Positions 25,165 through 34,153 of a stretch of 64,000 bases of DNA are shown here, piece by piece; the first letter of the stretch is position 1; every line of letters begins with the position of its first letter. A model generated the notes under the pieces. The model searched no databases. It saw only the letters and a program-made list of their open reading frames with translations, and was not told the DNA's origin. Source of the DNA: Akkermansia massiliensis (GTDB lineage Bacteria > Verrucomicrobiota > Verrucomicrobiia > Verrucomicrobiales > Akkermansiaceae); assembly GCF_023516715.1 (NCBI RefSeq), contig NZ_JAMGSI010000002.1, positions 1,224,504 through 1,288,503 on the forward strand. The letters are read 5' to 3'. Both the position numbers and the translations under genes were made by a program.

Positions 25165-25716
25165 ATGCCGGGAGGAAAACTGCTCTTGCCGGAATCGGAA
25201 CGGCTGGCATTCCGGGCGTGGGGGGAAAGGGACTGGCCCTTTTTTGCGGCCATGAACGCCAATCCCCGGGTGATGCGTTTCTTCCCCGCCGTCATGACGG
25301 AGGAGGAATCCCGCGCCATGTGGAACCGCCTGCGGGCGGAACTGGATGAAAAGGGTTACGGGGTGTACGCCGTAGAGCTGAAATCTTCCGGCTCCCTCAT
25401 CGGCCTCCTTGGTTTTCATTGGGCGGATTTTAAAGCGGACTTCACGCCCTGTGTGGAAATAGGCTGGCGGCTTGTGCCGGAAGCCTGGGGGCATGGCTAC
25501 GCCACGGAAGGGGCCAGGGCTTGTTTGGAGCACGGTTTTGCCAGGTTGGGCCTTGACCGGGTGTATTCCTTCACCGTCTGTGTGAATCTTCCTTCCCAGG
25601 CCGTGATGCAGCGTGCCGGAATGAGGAAGACGGCGGAATTCAACCATCCCAAAGTAGCTCCGGATTCCGTCCTGTATCCGCATGTGCTGTATGTAAGGGA
25701 AGCTTCCCACGCATGA
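25165..25716 (+). CDS. GNAT N-acetyltransferase (RimJ/RimL type)
   Basis: This 183-residue GNAT-fold enzyme transfers acetyl from acetyl-CoA. The acetyl-CoA-binding part is GWRLVPEAWGHGYATEGARA, followed by RVYSFTVCVNLPSQAVMQRAGM, which is typical of the RimJ/RimL-like group. It begins 4 bp after the dnaE stop, so it is part of the pyrD-dnaE transcript. The substrate is unknown: ribosomal protein, amino acid or small amine. Confidence 0.87.
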   Translation: MPGGKLLLPESERLAFRAWGERDWPFFAAMNANPRVMRFFPAVMTEEESRAMWNRLRAELDEKGYGVYAVELKSSGSLIGLLGFHWADFKADFTPCVEIGWRLVPEAWGHGYATEGARACLEHGFARLGLDRVYSFTVCVNLPSQAVMQRAGMRKTAEFNHPKVAPDSVLYPHVLYVREASHA

Positions 25717-25850
25717 TTCCATGACGGGGTTTCCGGTGTAGCCGGCCGGTCCATTTTTTTAATTGTTCTGCCTCCTGGAAAGCAACGGACGCGTGCATTT
25801 CCGGTGAAATGGCCAGTGCGTTCTTTACGCTTGTTGCTGCCGGTTTCCGG

Positions 25851-25893
25851 AAAAAATCGAACGGGCTGCAATCCCGGAGGAATGCAGCCCGTT
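25851..25893 (-). terminator. Terminator of the autotransporter gene
   Basis: Read on the minus strand, a perfect 11-bp stem (arms 25883-25893 and 25860-25870, AACGGGCTGCA) is followed by a T-rich tract. It lies 55 bp after the autotransporter stop and also closes the convergent dnaE/GNAT unit. Confidence 0.88.
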
Positions 25894-25947
25894 GACTGGG
25901 CAGGGGGCGCAGGGCAGCGGAACGTGCCCGCTGCCGTCATGCGCGAC

Positions 25948-28900
25948 TTAGAAGGCGTAGCTTACCCCGGCGTTGACCCGGTGGTAGGTTGACTTGCTCC
26001 TGCCTTCGAATTCATAGCCGGCGTAGGCCGTCCATTTGGGGTTGATGACGACGGTGCTGTTGTAATTGACGCGTACGGCGTTCCGGTCCGGGCGGGAACC
26101 CCTCGCGGTCCAGCTGAAATCGTTCAGCAGGCGCGTGGCCCTGGTTTCCGGGTTGTCACGCACCACGTCGGGCACGTAGCTTACGGACAGGCTGTTCACC
26201 CACAGCACGCCGTTGCTGAATTGCAGGGCCTTGCTGACGCCTACGCCCACGGGCAGGCTCAGGTTCTTCAGATTCCCGCGGTCGAAGTGCCGGGCGTCAT
26301 ATCCCGTTTCCGTGAAGGAATTCTGGTTGACCTGGGTGTACTCGATTCCCAGGAAGGGGGAGAGCGTCCAGCCCTTGTTCAGGCTGTGGTCCCACGTGGC
26401 CTGAAGGGTGGCGAAGCCCATTCTGTTCTGCCATTTGCCGTGGGAAGCCCCTCCGTCATAATAGGAGTCCAGCTTGTTGGTTGTCCATCCGAAGCCGGCT
26501 GTTCCGCTGATGGTCAGCATGTCCTTGGGGGCAAGCTGCTTTCTCCATGCTCCGTAAAGCAGGGCAACGTAGGAGGTCTGGTCCACTTCGCTGGGCCAGC
26601 TGCGGCTCTTGTTGGTGCCGTACAGGTTGCCGAAGGCGGCGCCCAGAATGGTGTTCGGGGTGAACCTGCGGTCCGCACCCACGGCATAGCCGCCGCCATT
26701 GTAGTCGTAGCCGTCAATGCCGTCGCGGGTGGCATGGTAGGTGAAGTCTCCCATTCCCTTGATCCAGAAGTTATTCTTCGGACCCATCAGGAACCGGGTG
26801 ATGCCCACCTGGCCCAGAGCGGCATTGGAAACGGACTTCATGTTGGAAGCGGAGCTCCACATGGAGTTGCCGATGTCCGCCCCGTCCAGTTCCGGGAGAA
26901 TCTCTTCAATGCCGGCGGTGGGGTTCCAGACGGCGTACAGATGGTCGTTGATTCCGTCTCCGTCCAGGTCTTCCCATTCCTTGGTCCAGTACCCTTCGTA
27001 GGTATAGGGGGAGTTGACCGTATTGGTTCCGGTGGCTGTGGAATAGATGTCGTCAAAATCCCCGGAAGTTCCGGGAATGGCCGCTTCCCCGATGGCCATG
27101 GCCAGGAAGCGCTGCTTCTCGGCCCATCTCTTGTGGGCGTAATCCTCCAGGGAATCCGCTACTCCCATGGAGCCGCCCATGGTGTGGCTGTTGGCTTGCT
27201 CAATGCTGAGGCCGGAGCTGTAATCGTCCATGAAGGGGCGGAAGTCAAAGATGACGCCCTTGCTGATGTCGATCGTGTCCGCATGGAAGGCGGCGCCCCT
27301 TCCGGTTCTCAGGGTCACGCCGGATTCAATGGTGATGTTCCTGCTGTTCACGGAACTGTTTCCCGTGATTTCCAGAACGCCCTTATTCACAGTGAAGGAT
27401 GAGTCTTTGGTGAGGTCCTTGTTGCCGTATGTCACACCGTCTTCCAGAATCAGGGTACCATCGTACAAGGTGGTTTTTCCGCTGACATTGAAGTACTTGG
27501 ACTCCGCCAGCCGGTTTTGCCAGTCGGCTTCCGTTTCTCCGGCGGCCTGGGTGATCAGCTTGTCCGCCTCCGCTCCGGAAAAGCGGATGGTTCCGGTGAA
27601 TTCCGGAGCCGTTCCGTTGTAAGGAGTGGTATCCACTCCTTCGGACTTGTTGAAGTCATAGACAATGTTGTCATACTCCGCTCCGTCGCCTTCATTCCGG
27701 AAGGGGTCGTAGAAGGTGACCGTCCTTCCTTCCTGCGCGCGGAGCACCACGCTGTCCATGGAAGCGCTTCCGTTGGTTCCAAACACCAGGGAGTTCAGAA
27801 TAGGGTTGGCCCCGCCGCGTTTTTCCGTGTTGCCTTTCACGATGATGTCCCCCTGGTCAGCGGAAAAGACGGCATCCTTGTAATAGAGGAGCATGGCTCC
27901 CGCAACACCGTCAACGGAGTTGTTCTCAATAAGCACACCGCCGCGGTTGTTGATGAACTCCAGGCCGTTGGCCCCCTGAAGTGCTCCAACGTCCCATTTG
28001 GCCGAGTTGCCGGAGATGGTGACCTTCCCCGTATTGACGAAGGATGTTTTCCCATCCACCAGGAGGGCGCCATAACCGTAGTCCGTGGATTTGTTGCCGG
28101 AAATGGAGATGTCTCCCGTGTTGGCAAAGGACAGGTTCCCGTGGAACTGCCCCACGCCGTAGTGCCAGCCCGCCGTATTATTGTCCATGGAGATGTTTCC
28201 GGTCCGGGTGAACGAGGTATTACCGGTCACCTCAATGGCGCCGTTGTACTGGTCCGCGCTGTTTCCGGAAAGGGAAATGTTCCCTGCATCCGTCACGCTG
28301 AACGTTCCGTAAAAGCGCAGGGCTCCGTTGGAACCCTTGGTGGAGTTTCCTTCCACAGTGATGTCCCCATTGTTGCTGAACGTGGTATTGCCGAAGACGG
28401 CTACACCTCCCATTTGATTGTCCGAGCTGTTTCCTGAAATGGTGATGTTTCCCGTATTGGTGACGTTCCAGTCCTTGCTGATCCAGCCTACGGCATACGT
28501 CTTGTCCGCGTGGTTGCCGATGAAGGTGATGGAGCCGATGTTATTGAGGTTGAAGTTTCCGCTGACGCCGAATGCCCCGGCGCTGTTGCTGGCCTGGTTG
28601 CCTTCAAAGCGCAGGTCTCCGCCGATGTTGGAGATGTCCAGGTCCTGGCCGCTGTATACTGCGCCGAAGTTGCCGTTCCAGTCGGAGGCCAGTTCCCCGG
28701 CGTCCGCCCGGTTGTTCCTGAAAATCACGTCTCCGGTGACGCCGGCTATCTTCATGCCGCCTCCGGTATTATCGTAGCCGTCTACGGCGCCTGCATAAGC
28801 GTAAATGGCGCCGGCTATCCATGCGGAATTGTTTTCAAAGGTCATGTTTCCGGTAACGTTCTGGAACGTCAGCGCATATTCCCCGGCGGGAATGTAAGCC

Positions 28901-29601
28901 TTGGTTGCCGTAGAAGTGGAATCATGCGCGCCTGCATAAATGGCGCCCCCGATGTTGGAGTGGGCGCTCGTGGGCGAGTGTCCGGTGGAGTTTCCGCTGA
29001 ACAGGATGGACTTGGTATTTTCAAAGTCGATCTTTCCCCACGTGAACAGGGCCCCTCCGAGGGCTTGCCCCTGCTGGCTGTCGTCACCCAGCATGTTGTT
29101 GGTGAAGGAAATATTGCCCATGTGGGAGAAGGTGATGTCACCCCTTGCGTTCACGGCGCCCCCGGCATTCGTATCCGCATTCACGATGGATTTGCAGTTG
29201 TTGAAGGAAAGGTCGCCCATGTCCGTGAAGGTGAGCGTTTCTCCGCGGATGGCGCCTCCCCCTTCGTTGTCATTGACCCAGCGGTCGCTGTGGATGGAGG
29301 AACAATCGTCAAAGCTCATGGACATTCCCGTGCCGGTAAATGTCATGACGGACTCGCTGGCGGGCCGGGTGTGGTCTGCCAGCTGATTGAAGAAGACGCT
29401 GCCTGCGAAGACGGTGTCTTCCGTCCGGAATCCGGAAAAGCTCAGGTCCTCCTTCAAGGTGTAAGTGATGCTGTCCTGCGTCTCCTGGCGCGTGACAACG
29501 GTGCCCTGATAGAGGTCTTCAGCCTGTTGGGCTGTTCCCGTCTGCGCCAGGGAGGCTGTCATCAGGAGAAGGATGGCGGATACTGCAAATTTTGGTTTCA
29601 T
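25948..29601 (-). CDS. Large autotransporter with beta-helix passenger
   Basis: The 1217-residue type V secretion protein has a signal peptide (MKPKFAVSAILLLMTASLAQ). A long passenger follows with repeated units of the kind SFVNTGKVTISGNSAKWDVG and GNTTFSNNGDITVEGNSTKG, about 30 residues each and rich in Gly/Asn/Ser, as in right-handed beta-helices. The C-terminal autotransporter beta-domain (about the last 270 residues) starts near FWIKGMGDFTYHATRDG and ends in the outer-membrane signature GVSYAF. The passenger should be displayed on or shed from the cell surface; adhesion to mucus or other cells is a guess. It has its own terminator and is divergent from gadB. Confidence 0.9.
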   Translation of the reverse strand: MKPKFAVSAILLLMTASLAQTGTAQQAEDLYQGTVVTRQETQDSITYTLKEDLSFSGFRTEDTVFAGSVFFNQLADHTRPASESVMTFTGTGMSMSFDDCSSIHSDRWVNDNEGGGAIRGETLTFTDMGDLSFNNCKSIVNADTNAGGAVNARGDITFSHMGNISFTNNMLGDDSQQGQALGGALFTWGKIDFENTKSILFSGNSTGHSPTSAHSNIGGAIYAGAHDSTSTATKAYIPAGEYALTFQNVTGNMTFENNSAWIAGAIYAYAGAVDGYDNTGGGMKIAGVTGDVIFRNNRADAGELASDWNGNFGAVYSGQDLDISNIGGDLRFEGNQASNSAGAFGVSGNFNLNNIGSITFIGNHADKTYAVGWISKDWNVTNTGNITISGNSSDNQMGGVAVFGNTTFSNNGDITVEGNSTKGSNGALRFYGTFSVTDAGNISLSGNSADQYNGAIEVTGNTSFTRTGNISMDNNTAGWHYGVGQFHGNLSFANTGDISISGNKSTDYGYGALLVDGKTSFVNTGKVTISGNSAKWDVGALQGANGLEFINNRGGVLIENNSVDGVAGAMLLYYKDAVFSADQGDIIVKGNTEKRGGANPILNSLVFGTNGSASMDSVVLRAQEGRTVTFYDPFRNEGDGAEYDNIVYDFNKSEGVDTTPYNGTAPEFTGTIRFSGAEADKLITQAAGETEADWQNRLAESKYFNVSGKTTLYDGTLILEDGVTYGNKDLTKDSSFTVNKGVLEITGNSSVNSRNITIESGVTLRTGRGAAFHADTIDISKGVIFDFRPFMDDYSSGLSIEQANSHTMGGSMGVADSLEDYAHKRWAEKQRFLAMAIGEAAIPGTSGDFDDIYSTATGTNTVNSPYTYEGYWTKEWEDLDGDGINDHLYAVWNPTAGIEEILPELDGADIGNSMWSSASNMKSVSNAALGQVGITRFLMGPKNNFWIKGMGDFTYHATRDGIDGYDYNGGGYAVGADRRFTPNTILGAAFGNLYGTNKSRSWPSEVDQTSYVALLYGAWRKQLAPKDMLTISGTAGFGWTTNKLDSYYDGGASHGKWQNRMGFATLQATWDHSLNKGWTLSPFLGIEYTQVNQNSFTETGYDARHFDRGNLKNLSLPVGVGVSKALQFSNGVLWVNSLSVSYVPDVVRDNPETRATRLLNDFSWTARGSRPDRNAVRVNYNSTVVINPKWTAYAGYEFEGRSKSTYHRVNAGVSYAF

Positions 29602-30073
29602 TAGTATGCGGTAAGGTTCTTTGTTAGGTACCAGACCTGAGCCGTCTTTTGCCCGGGCGCCCGGGTGGGGGCTTTTGCGCGCGCTGGCACCGGTGTCTGG
29701 AAACTATAAGAGTCTTTTGAGCGCGTTTTTTCTCAACGGATGTCATGCTATGCGCAAGGCTCTTCTAACATATTATTCCGCTTGGCCGTTGAAGCTGAAA
29801 ACGTCCGGGCCCCTCATCTGTGAAAATATGGCCTGTGTCATACATAGGGTGTTTTATGAGTGTAGGTCAGGAAATATAACAAATTTTGTAATTTAATGAT
29901 TTTTAGTAACGCATGGATAATAAAATAAAGCTTGTTCCTGTATTTTTGTAGAAAAGTTATGCGGGGGTGAATGACAATAGAAATATGAACACTTTTGTTC
30001 GTAGAAGCTTCTATCCTTCATGCGGGCGGTCTTTCACGGCTGGCCCGGAAATGATGAAACAATAGATACCGTC
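29602..30073. other. AT-rich intergenic region between autotransporter and gadB
   Basis: These 472 bp hold the upstream signals of two divergent genes. A small open frame at 29621-29896 shows no recognisable protein and is not called. The right half is strikingly AT-rich compared with the rest of the window. A near-palindrome (29877-29891) resembles the site found near glnN, gltB and the NifA-like gene. No sigma-54 promoter is seen here. Confidence 0.5.
29877..29891. promoter_or_regulatory. Degenerate TTACA/TGTAA-like site upstream of gadB
   Basis: TAACA-AATTT-TGTAA resembles the TTACA-N4-TGTAA palindrome of the nitrogen genes but has one arm mismatch and a 5-bp gap. AT-rich context makes a chance match likely. 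Confidence 0.2.
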
Positions 30074-31474
30074 ATGTTTGATCCAAATCAAAAACCCGAT
30101 ACAGCCCGGGCAGAAAATTCCATTTTCGGCTCTCCGGAAGCAGACAACCTACTGCCCAAGGATCAGTTCCCGGATTACGCCATGCGTGCGGAGGACGCCT
30201 TCCAGTTGGTGTCCGATGAATTGATGCTGGACGGCAATGCCCGCCAGAACCTTGCCACCTTCTGCCAGACGTGGGATGAAAAGCAGGTCAGGATGCTGAT
30301 GAATATCAGTATTAACAAGAATATGATCGACAAGGATGAATATCCCCAGACAGCCGCTATTGAAATGCGCTGTGCTGCCATCATTGCCAACCTTTGGAAC
30401 GCCAGCCAGGATGAAAAACCCATCGGCTGTTCCACCATCGGTTCCAGTGAAGCGTGCATGCTCGGGGGTATGGCCGCCCTGTGGCGCTGGAGAGCCCGCC
30501 AGAAAGCTGCCGGCAAACCCACTGACAAGCCCAACCTGGTATGCGGGCCCGTCCAGATCTGCTGGCACAAGTTCTGCCGCTACTGGGATATTGAAATGCG
30601 TGAAATCCCCATGTCACCCGGAAAATGGAAGATGGATGTGGACAGCATGCTGGAACAGATTGACGAAAACACCATCGTGGTGGTTCCCACGTTCGGCGTG
30701 ACCTACACGGGCGCTTATGAACTGCCGGCGGAGATTGCCAAGGCCCTGGACGATTACGAAGACAGGACCGGCATCAGTGTGGACATCCACGTGGACGGCG
30801 CCAGCGGCGGTTTCCTGGCCCCGTTCTGCGCTCCGGACATTGTCTTTGACTTCCGCATTCCCCGCGTCAAGTCCATCAGCGCTTCCGGCCACAAATACGG
30901 CCTGGCTCCGCTCGGAGTGGGCTGGGTGGTATGGAGAGACATCGCCGACCTGCCTGAAGGGTTGATCTTCAACGTCAACTATCTTGGCGGTGAAATCCCC
31001 AACTTCGCCATTAACTTCTCACGGCCGGCCGGACAGATCATCTGCCAGTATTATGACTTCATCCGTCTGGGCAAGGAAGGGTATACCAACATCCATACCC
31101 AGGCCTATGAAGTGGCCAAGTACATTTCAGATGAGGTTTCCAAGCTCGGGCCGTACGAATTCATTTGCACGGGCGATCCGGAAAAGGGCATTCCCGCCGT
31201 CTGTTTCTTCATCAAGGACGGAGCCAAGACGAACTATACCCTCTTCGACCTTTCGGACAAGCTGAGAACCCGCGGCTGGCAGGTGCCCGCCTTCACCCTC
31301 CCTGCCAATTGCCAGGATACGGTGGTGATGCGCGTGATGGTCCGCCAGGGCTTCACCAAGGACTTGGCAGACCTGTTCCTGGAAGACTTCAAGCGCATGC
31401 TGGCCTTCTTCGAGAAACACCCGGTCACTTCCCCGATGACGGCGGAAGAAGGCACGGCCTTCCACCACTCCTGA
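30074..31474 (+). CDS. gadB: Glutamate decarboxylase (PLP-dependent, acid-resistance type)
   Basis: The enzyme converts glutamate and a proton to GABA and CO2. The product from the ATG at 30074 has 466 residues, the same length as E. coli GadB, and is colinear with it. Examples are [51 protein letters not shown] and [19 protein letters not shown], where the Lys carries PLP. The C-terminus ends FHHS; the penultimate His matches E. coli His465, which blocks the active site at neutral pH. An upstream in-frame ATG at 30020 would add 18 unlike residues. No gadC antiporter is adjacent; a terminator follows directly. Confidence 0.95.
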   Translation: MFDPNQKPDTARAENSIFGSPEADNLLPKDQFPDYAMRAEDAFQLVSDELMLDGNARQNLATFCQTWDEKQVRMLMNISINKNMIDKDEYPQTAAIEMRCAAIIANLWNASQDEKPIGCSTIGSSEACMLGGMAALWRWRARQKAAGKPTDKPNLVCGPVQICWHKFCRYWDIEMREIPMSPGKWKMDVDSMLEQIDENTIVVVPTFGVTYTGAYELPAEIAKALDDYEDRTGISVDIHVDGASGGFLAPFCAPDIVFDFRIPRVKSISASGHKYGLAPLGVGWVVWRDIADLPEGLIFNVNYLGGEIPNFAINFSRPAGQIICQYYDFIRLGKEGYTNIHTQAYEVAKYISDEVSKLGPYEFICTGDPEKGIPAVCFFIKDGAKTNYTLFDLSDKLRTRGWQVPAFTLPANCQDTVVMRVMVRQGFTKDLADLFLEDFKRMLAFFEKHPVTSPMTAEEGTAFHHS

Positions 31475-31527
31475 TGGAAGCCACGCTGAGTGATTTTTGT
31501 TGGATGAATAAGTGTGTGTAAGCGCAG

Positions 31528-31579
31528 CTCCGCAGTTGTCAAGGTTTGTGCGTGGACCTGGCGGCTGCGGAGTTTTTTT
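31528..31579 (+). terminator. gadB terminator
   Basis: CTCCGCAG (31528-31535) and CTGCGGAG (31565-31572) form an 8-bp stem around a 29-base loop, followed by seven T residues. Confidence 0.75.
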
Positions 31580-32254
31580 ATGCTCCGGCGGCTGCGCCGC
31601 GGACGGCGGAAGCGTGATGGAGGCTTCTGTTGCGGATGAACGCGGACCGCTCCGGAACTGTTTCCAAAAGGGGCTTTGTGAGACCTGGCGGACTTTTCCG
31701 TTCCCCCTCCGGAATTCGCGGAATGCCGTGTTTCCAAGTTGCTTCGTGAAATCCTGCGCGTTCCCCGTCTTCTTATAAAAAGACCGGGGATTTTGTTATT
31801 CCTGCGTCTTCCGTTTCGTTTGGGAAAAGGCATGCTTCCGCAAGGATCCTTGCATCATTCTTTCGGAAGGGTGGGGGGGTATAGCGCGGACTCCGGATAA
31901 ATGCGGGGTCCACCTGTTTGAGGCGTCATCTTTACTTGGTGAAAGATTGCTGCGTTTCAAAGCCTGGCGCGTTGGGACAGGCGGGATTGATAAAAGCCGT
32001 CCTGTTTTTTCATGCCGCCGGGTTGCAGACCCTGCGGAGATTACCGGAAGGGGACGGCGCGGAGGCTGTTGATTCCCTGATCCGCTTACATGATGCCGCG
32101 TCGCGGACGCATTGCCGGCTGGCAGCGAATGATGGATTCAAAAAAGCTGTGCCCGCCGCTTTAACACGATCGGCAAAAAGCAAGGGAACAACCCCGGTCA
32201 GGAGTCTTCCTCCATCCTCAAATCCGGAATGCAGCGGGAGGCGTGGAATGGCGC
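31580..32254. other. Long intergenic region, no supported gene
   Basis: Nearly 700 bp separate the gadB terminator from the convergent amidase gene. A small hairpin (31763-31790, CCCCG/CGGGG core) with T-rich flank is visible. Open frames at 31512-31778 and 31918-32262 have Arg/Cys-rich, shadow-like translations and are not called. The region could hold an RNA gene or decayed coding DNA; no tRNA was found. Confidence 0.4.
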
Positions 32255-32986
32255 TTAGCTGATGCAGCGGTAATAATAATCCACGCGGGAAATGAACCAG
32301 GACCATTTGAAACCGGGCTTGCCGTTGTCCAGCAGCAGGTGGGGGCAGCGTTTTCCGGTCCAGTAGTAATGCGGCACGACGTTCCGCAGGGGAATATCGT
32401 GGGCGTACATGTTGTAGGCGGCCAGCTTGGCGGCGCGGTCAAAGGTCTTGACGATGCTCTGTCCCCGCTTTTCGCACATTTCAATGCCGATGGAATACAT
32501 GTCCCCGGGGCCGCCCCGGTCCGCATGGCGTCCCGTTTCATTCAGGGGGATATGCTGCATGGCTACATACGGATCCACCGTGTAGTGCCAGTTGCAGCGC
32601 AGGGCTCCGTTATTCAGCGCGCGCGCGTGCTGCATGGCGTCTGCGGAAGGGTTTTCCGTGTTGTGCATGGTGATGAAGCGCGGCTTCATCCGGGAAGAGC
32701 GCTGCCGGAGAGGGGAAGAGCGGGGCATGAACATAGGCCGGACGTTGCATTCCGCCAGCAGCTGCCGTGGAGAGCGCTTCACCACGGGGACACCGGAGGG
32801 CTTGAAGGAAATCATGGGCGCCATTCCGGCTTTGCCGGAGGGTTCCGAACAACTGGTCAGGGCCAGCAGGGCGGCGGCTTCCAGCAGGAAGGTTCTGCGG
32901 TCCATGCCCTGGACTTTCTCCAGCATGGGCTGGAGCTGTCCGGAAACACGGGCAAGATAAGTGGCGATGGTGGAAATATTGCTCAT
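32255..32986 (-). CDS. N-acetylmuramoyl-L-alanine amidase-like (amidase_2/PGRP) lipoprotein
   Basis: The domain from RFITMHNTENPSADAMQHARA to NVVPHYYWTGKRCPHLL resembles amidase_2/PGRP zinc amidases that cleave the lactyl-peptide bond of peptidoglycan. Candidate zinc ligands are the His in MHNTEN, the His in NWHYTVD and the Cys in KRCPHL, with His next to it. The N-terminus has a Tat-like lipoprotein signal, MDRRTFLLEAAALLALTSCS, starting at residue 28; an alternative start at 32905 would place it first. The codons upstream of this point look coding, so the longer form is given. The enzyme is probably a cell-wall recycling or remodelling hydrolase in the envelope. Confidence 0.8.
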   Translation of the reverse strand: MSNISTIATYLARVSGQLQPMLEKVQGMDRRTFLLEAAALLALTSCSEPSGKAGMAPMISFKPSGVPVVKRSPRQLLAECNVRPMFMPRSSPLRQRSSRMKPRFITMHNTENPSADAMQHARALNNGALRCNWHYTVDPYVAMQHIPLNETGRHADRGGPGDMYSIGIEMCEKRGQSIVKTFDRAAKLAAYNMYAHDIPLRNVVPHYYWTGKRCPHLLLDNGKPGFKWSWFISRVDYYYRCIS

Positions 32987-33071
32987 ACGGCGGCCGGGAG
33001 GTGAGGGATTTACAGCACGGATGCGGGAAAAGTTTAGTTCACGCTAAGATTCACCTTTCTTCTTTGCAACG

Positions 33072-33118
33072 AAAAAGTGTGAAAGCTTTAGCTTTGTGCC
33101 GAATTCTTCACGCTTTTT
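33072..33118 (-). terminator. manA terminator (bidirectional stem)
   Basis: AAAAAGTGTGAA (33072-33083) pairs with TTCACGCTTTTT (33107-33118) with one G-U pair. Flanking A and T runs let it work on the minus strand after manA. Confidence 0.65.
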
Positions 33119-33133
33119 GTCATATTGGGCCGT

Positions 33134-34054
33134 TCAAACCGTTGTTGAGAGCAAAACGGTATCCGGTTCCACGGCGGTGACGGCGTCCGCATTTGCCGGA
33201 GACAGGATGAATTCCCCCTGCCGCGCCGTTTTCCCGTCCCAGGACACGGAGCCGCGGAGAACTGTGAAGATGGCGAAGCGGGAGGCGTCCGGCTGGGTGA
33301 ATCGTTCTCCCTGGTCCAGCCGATATTCCTCCGTGGTGAAATGCGGCATTTCCGTCAGGTAGCCGGGCTGCCGGCAGAGCTCCCGGAATTCCGCGATGGA
33401 ATCCAGCGCCTGTTCCATGTGCAGTTCCCGTCCCTGTCCGGAAGCGTCTGTCCGGTTCCAGTCGTAAAGGCGGTAGGTGGTGTCGCTGTTCTGCTGGATC
33501 TCCGCAATGAGGTGCCCGGCGCCGATGGCGTGAACCAGGCCGGCGGGAATGTAAAGATGTTCCCCCTTTTCCAGATGGGTGGAGCGTATCAGTTGCTCCA
33601 TTTGGCCCGTTTCCGCCGCCCGGCGGATGTCCGAGAGCGTAGCGGTTTCTTCCATTCCTCCGTAAATCAGGGCATCCGGGTCCGCGTGCAGCACGTACCA
33701 TACCTCGTTTTTAACCTCTCCCCGCCGTGCTGCCGCCGTGCATTCCGGGGGATGCACCTGGACGGAAAGATTCTCACGGGCGTCCAGAATTTTGCAGAGC
33801 AGGGGAAAACGCGGAAAACGTTCGTAGCCGGGCCCGAAGAGTTCTTCCCGCCGTTCTTCCCATAGCTGGTGCAGGGGCATTCCTTCCCATTCGCCTTCCC
33901 TCACCGTGCTCATGGCTTCCGGACGGTCGCTGATTTCCCAGGCTTCCCCGTAGGCCGTTTCCCGGTTGGGCAGTTCCCGGCCCAGCATGGTTCTCATGTG
34001 CTGGCCGCCCCAGATGCGCGGCTGATAGATGGAATGGAATCGAAAAGGCTGCAT
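33134..34054 (-). CDS. manA: Mannose-6-phosphate isomerase, class I
   Basis: This zinc enzyme interconverts fructose-6-P and mannose-6-P, the entry step to GDP-mannose. The cupin-type family motifs are QPRIWGGQHMRTMLG at the N-terminus, LLCKILDARENLSVQVHPPE (metal ligands), KNEVWYVLHADPDA and YIPAGLVHAIGAGHLIAEIQ. An ATG at 34078 adds eight residues; 34054 is preferred because family members begin just before the RIWGG motif and a promoter-like TTGCCC...TACGCT overlaps the upstream ATG. gmd and fcl, which use GDP-mannose, lie about 3 kb upstream on the same strand. Confidence 0.9.
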   Translation of the reverse strand: MQPFRFHSIYQPRIWGGQHMRTMLGRELPNRETAYGEAWEISDRPEAMSTVREGEWEGMPLHQLWEERREELFGPGYERFPRFPLLCKILDARENLSVQVHPPECTAAARRGEVKNEVWYVLHADPDALIYGGMEETATLSDIRRAAETGQMEQLIRSTHLEKGEHLYIPAGLVHAIGAGHLIAEIQQNSDTTYRLYDWNRTDASGQGRELHMEQALDSIAEFRELCRQPGYLTEMPHFTTEEYRLDQGERFTQPDASRFAIFTVLRGSVSWDGKTARQGEFILSPANADAVTAVEPDTVLLSTTV

Positions 34055-34102
34055 CGTAATAACGGGAGCGTAGGCCATCTTTTACGGCCGGGCAAGTAAA
34101 AT

Positions 34103-34123
34103 GCCCGCAGGAGGCCTGCGGGC
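34103..34123 (-). terminator. Hairpin terminator after the PA14-like gene
   Basis: A perfect 9-bp stem (GCCCGCAGG/CCTGCGGGC, arms 34103-34111 and 34115-34123) with a 3-base loop lies 31 bp past the stop and is followed on the minus strand by ATTTTACTT. Confidence 0.6.
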
Positions 34124-34153
34124 ATGAAGAGAGGGAAATCGGGAAGTTTCCGG

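Noticed and set aside
22299..25319. A 1006-codon open frame antisense to dnaE
   Set aside because: Shadow of dnaE; no domain, no conserved motif, low-complexity composition.
29683..29700. TGGCACC as a sigma-54 -24 element before gadB
   Set aside because: There is no TTGC element at the required 10-base distance.
29621..29896. Small open frame before gadB
   Set aside because: No family, no start signals, and it crosses the presumed control region of two divergent genes.
31918..32262. Small open frame in the gap before the amidase
   Set aside because: Arg/Ser-rich translation without motif; overlaps the convergent amidase end.
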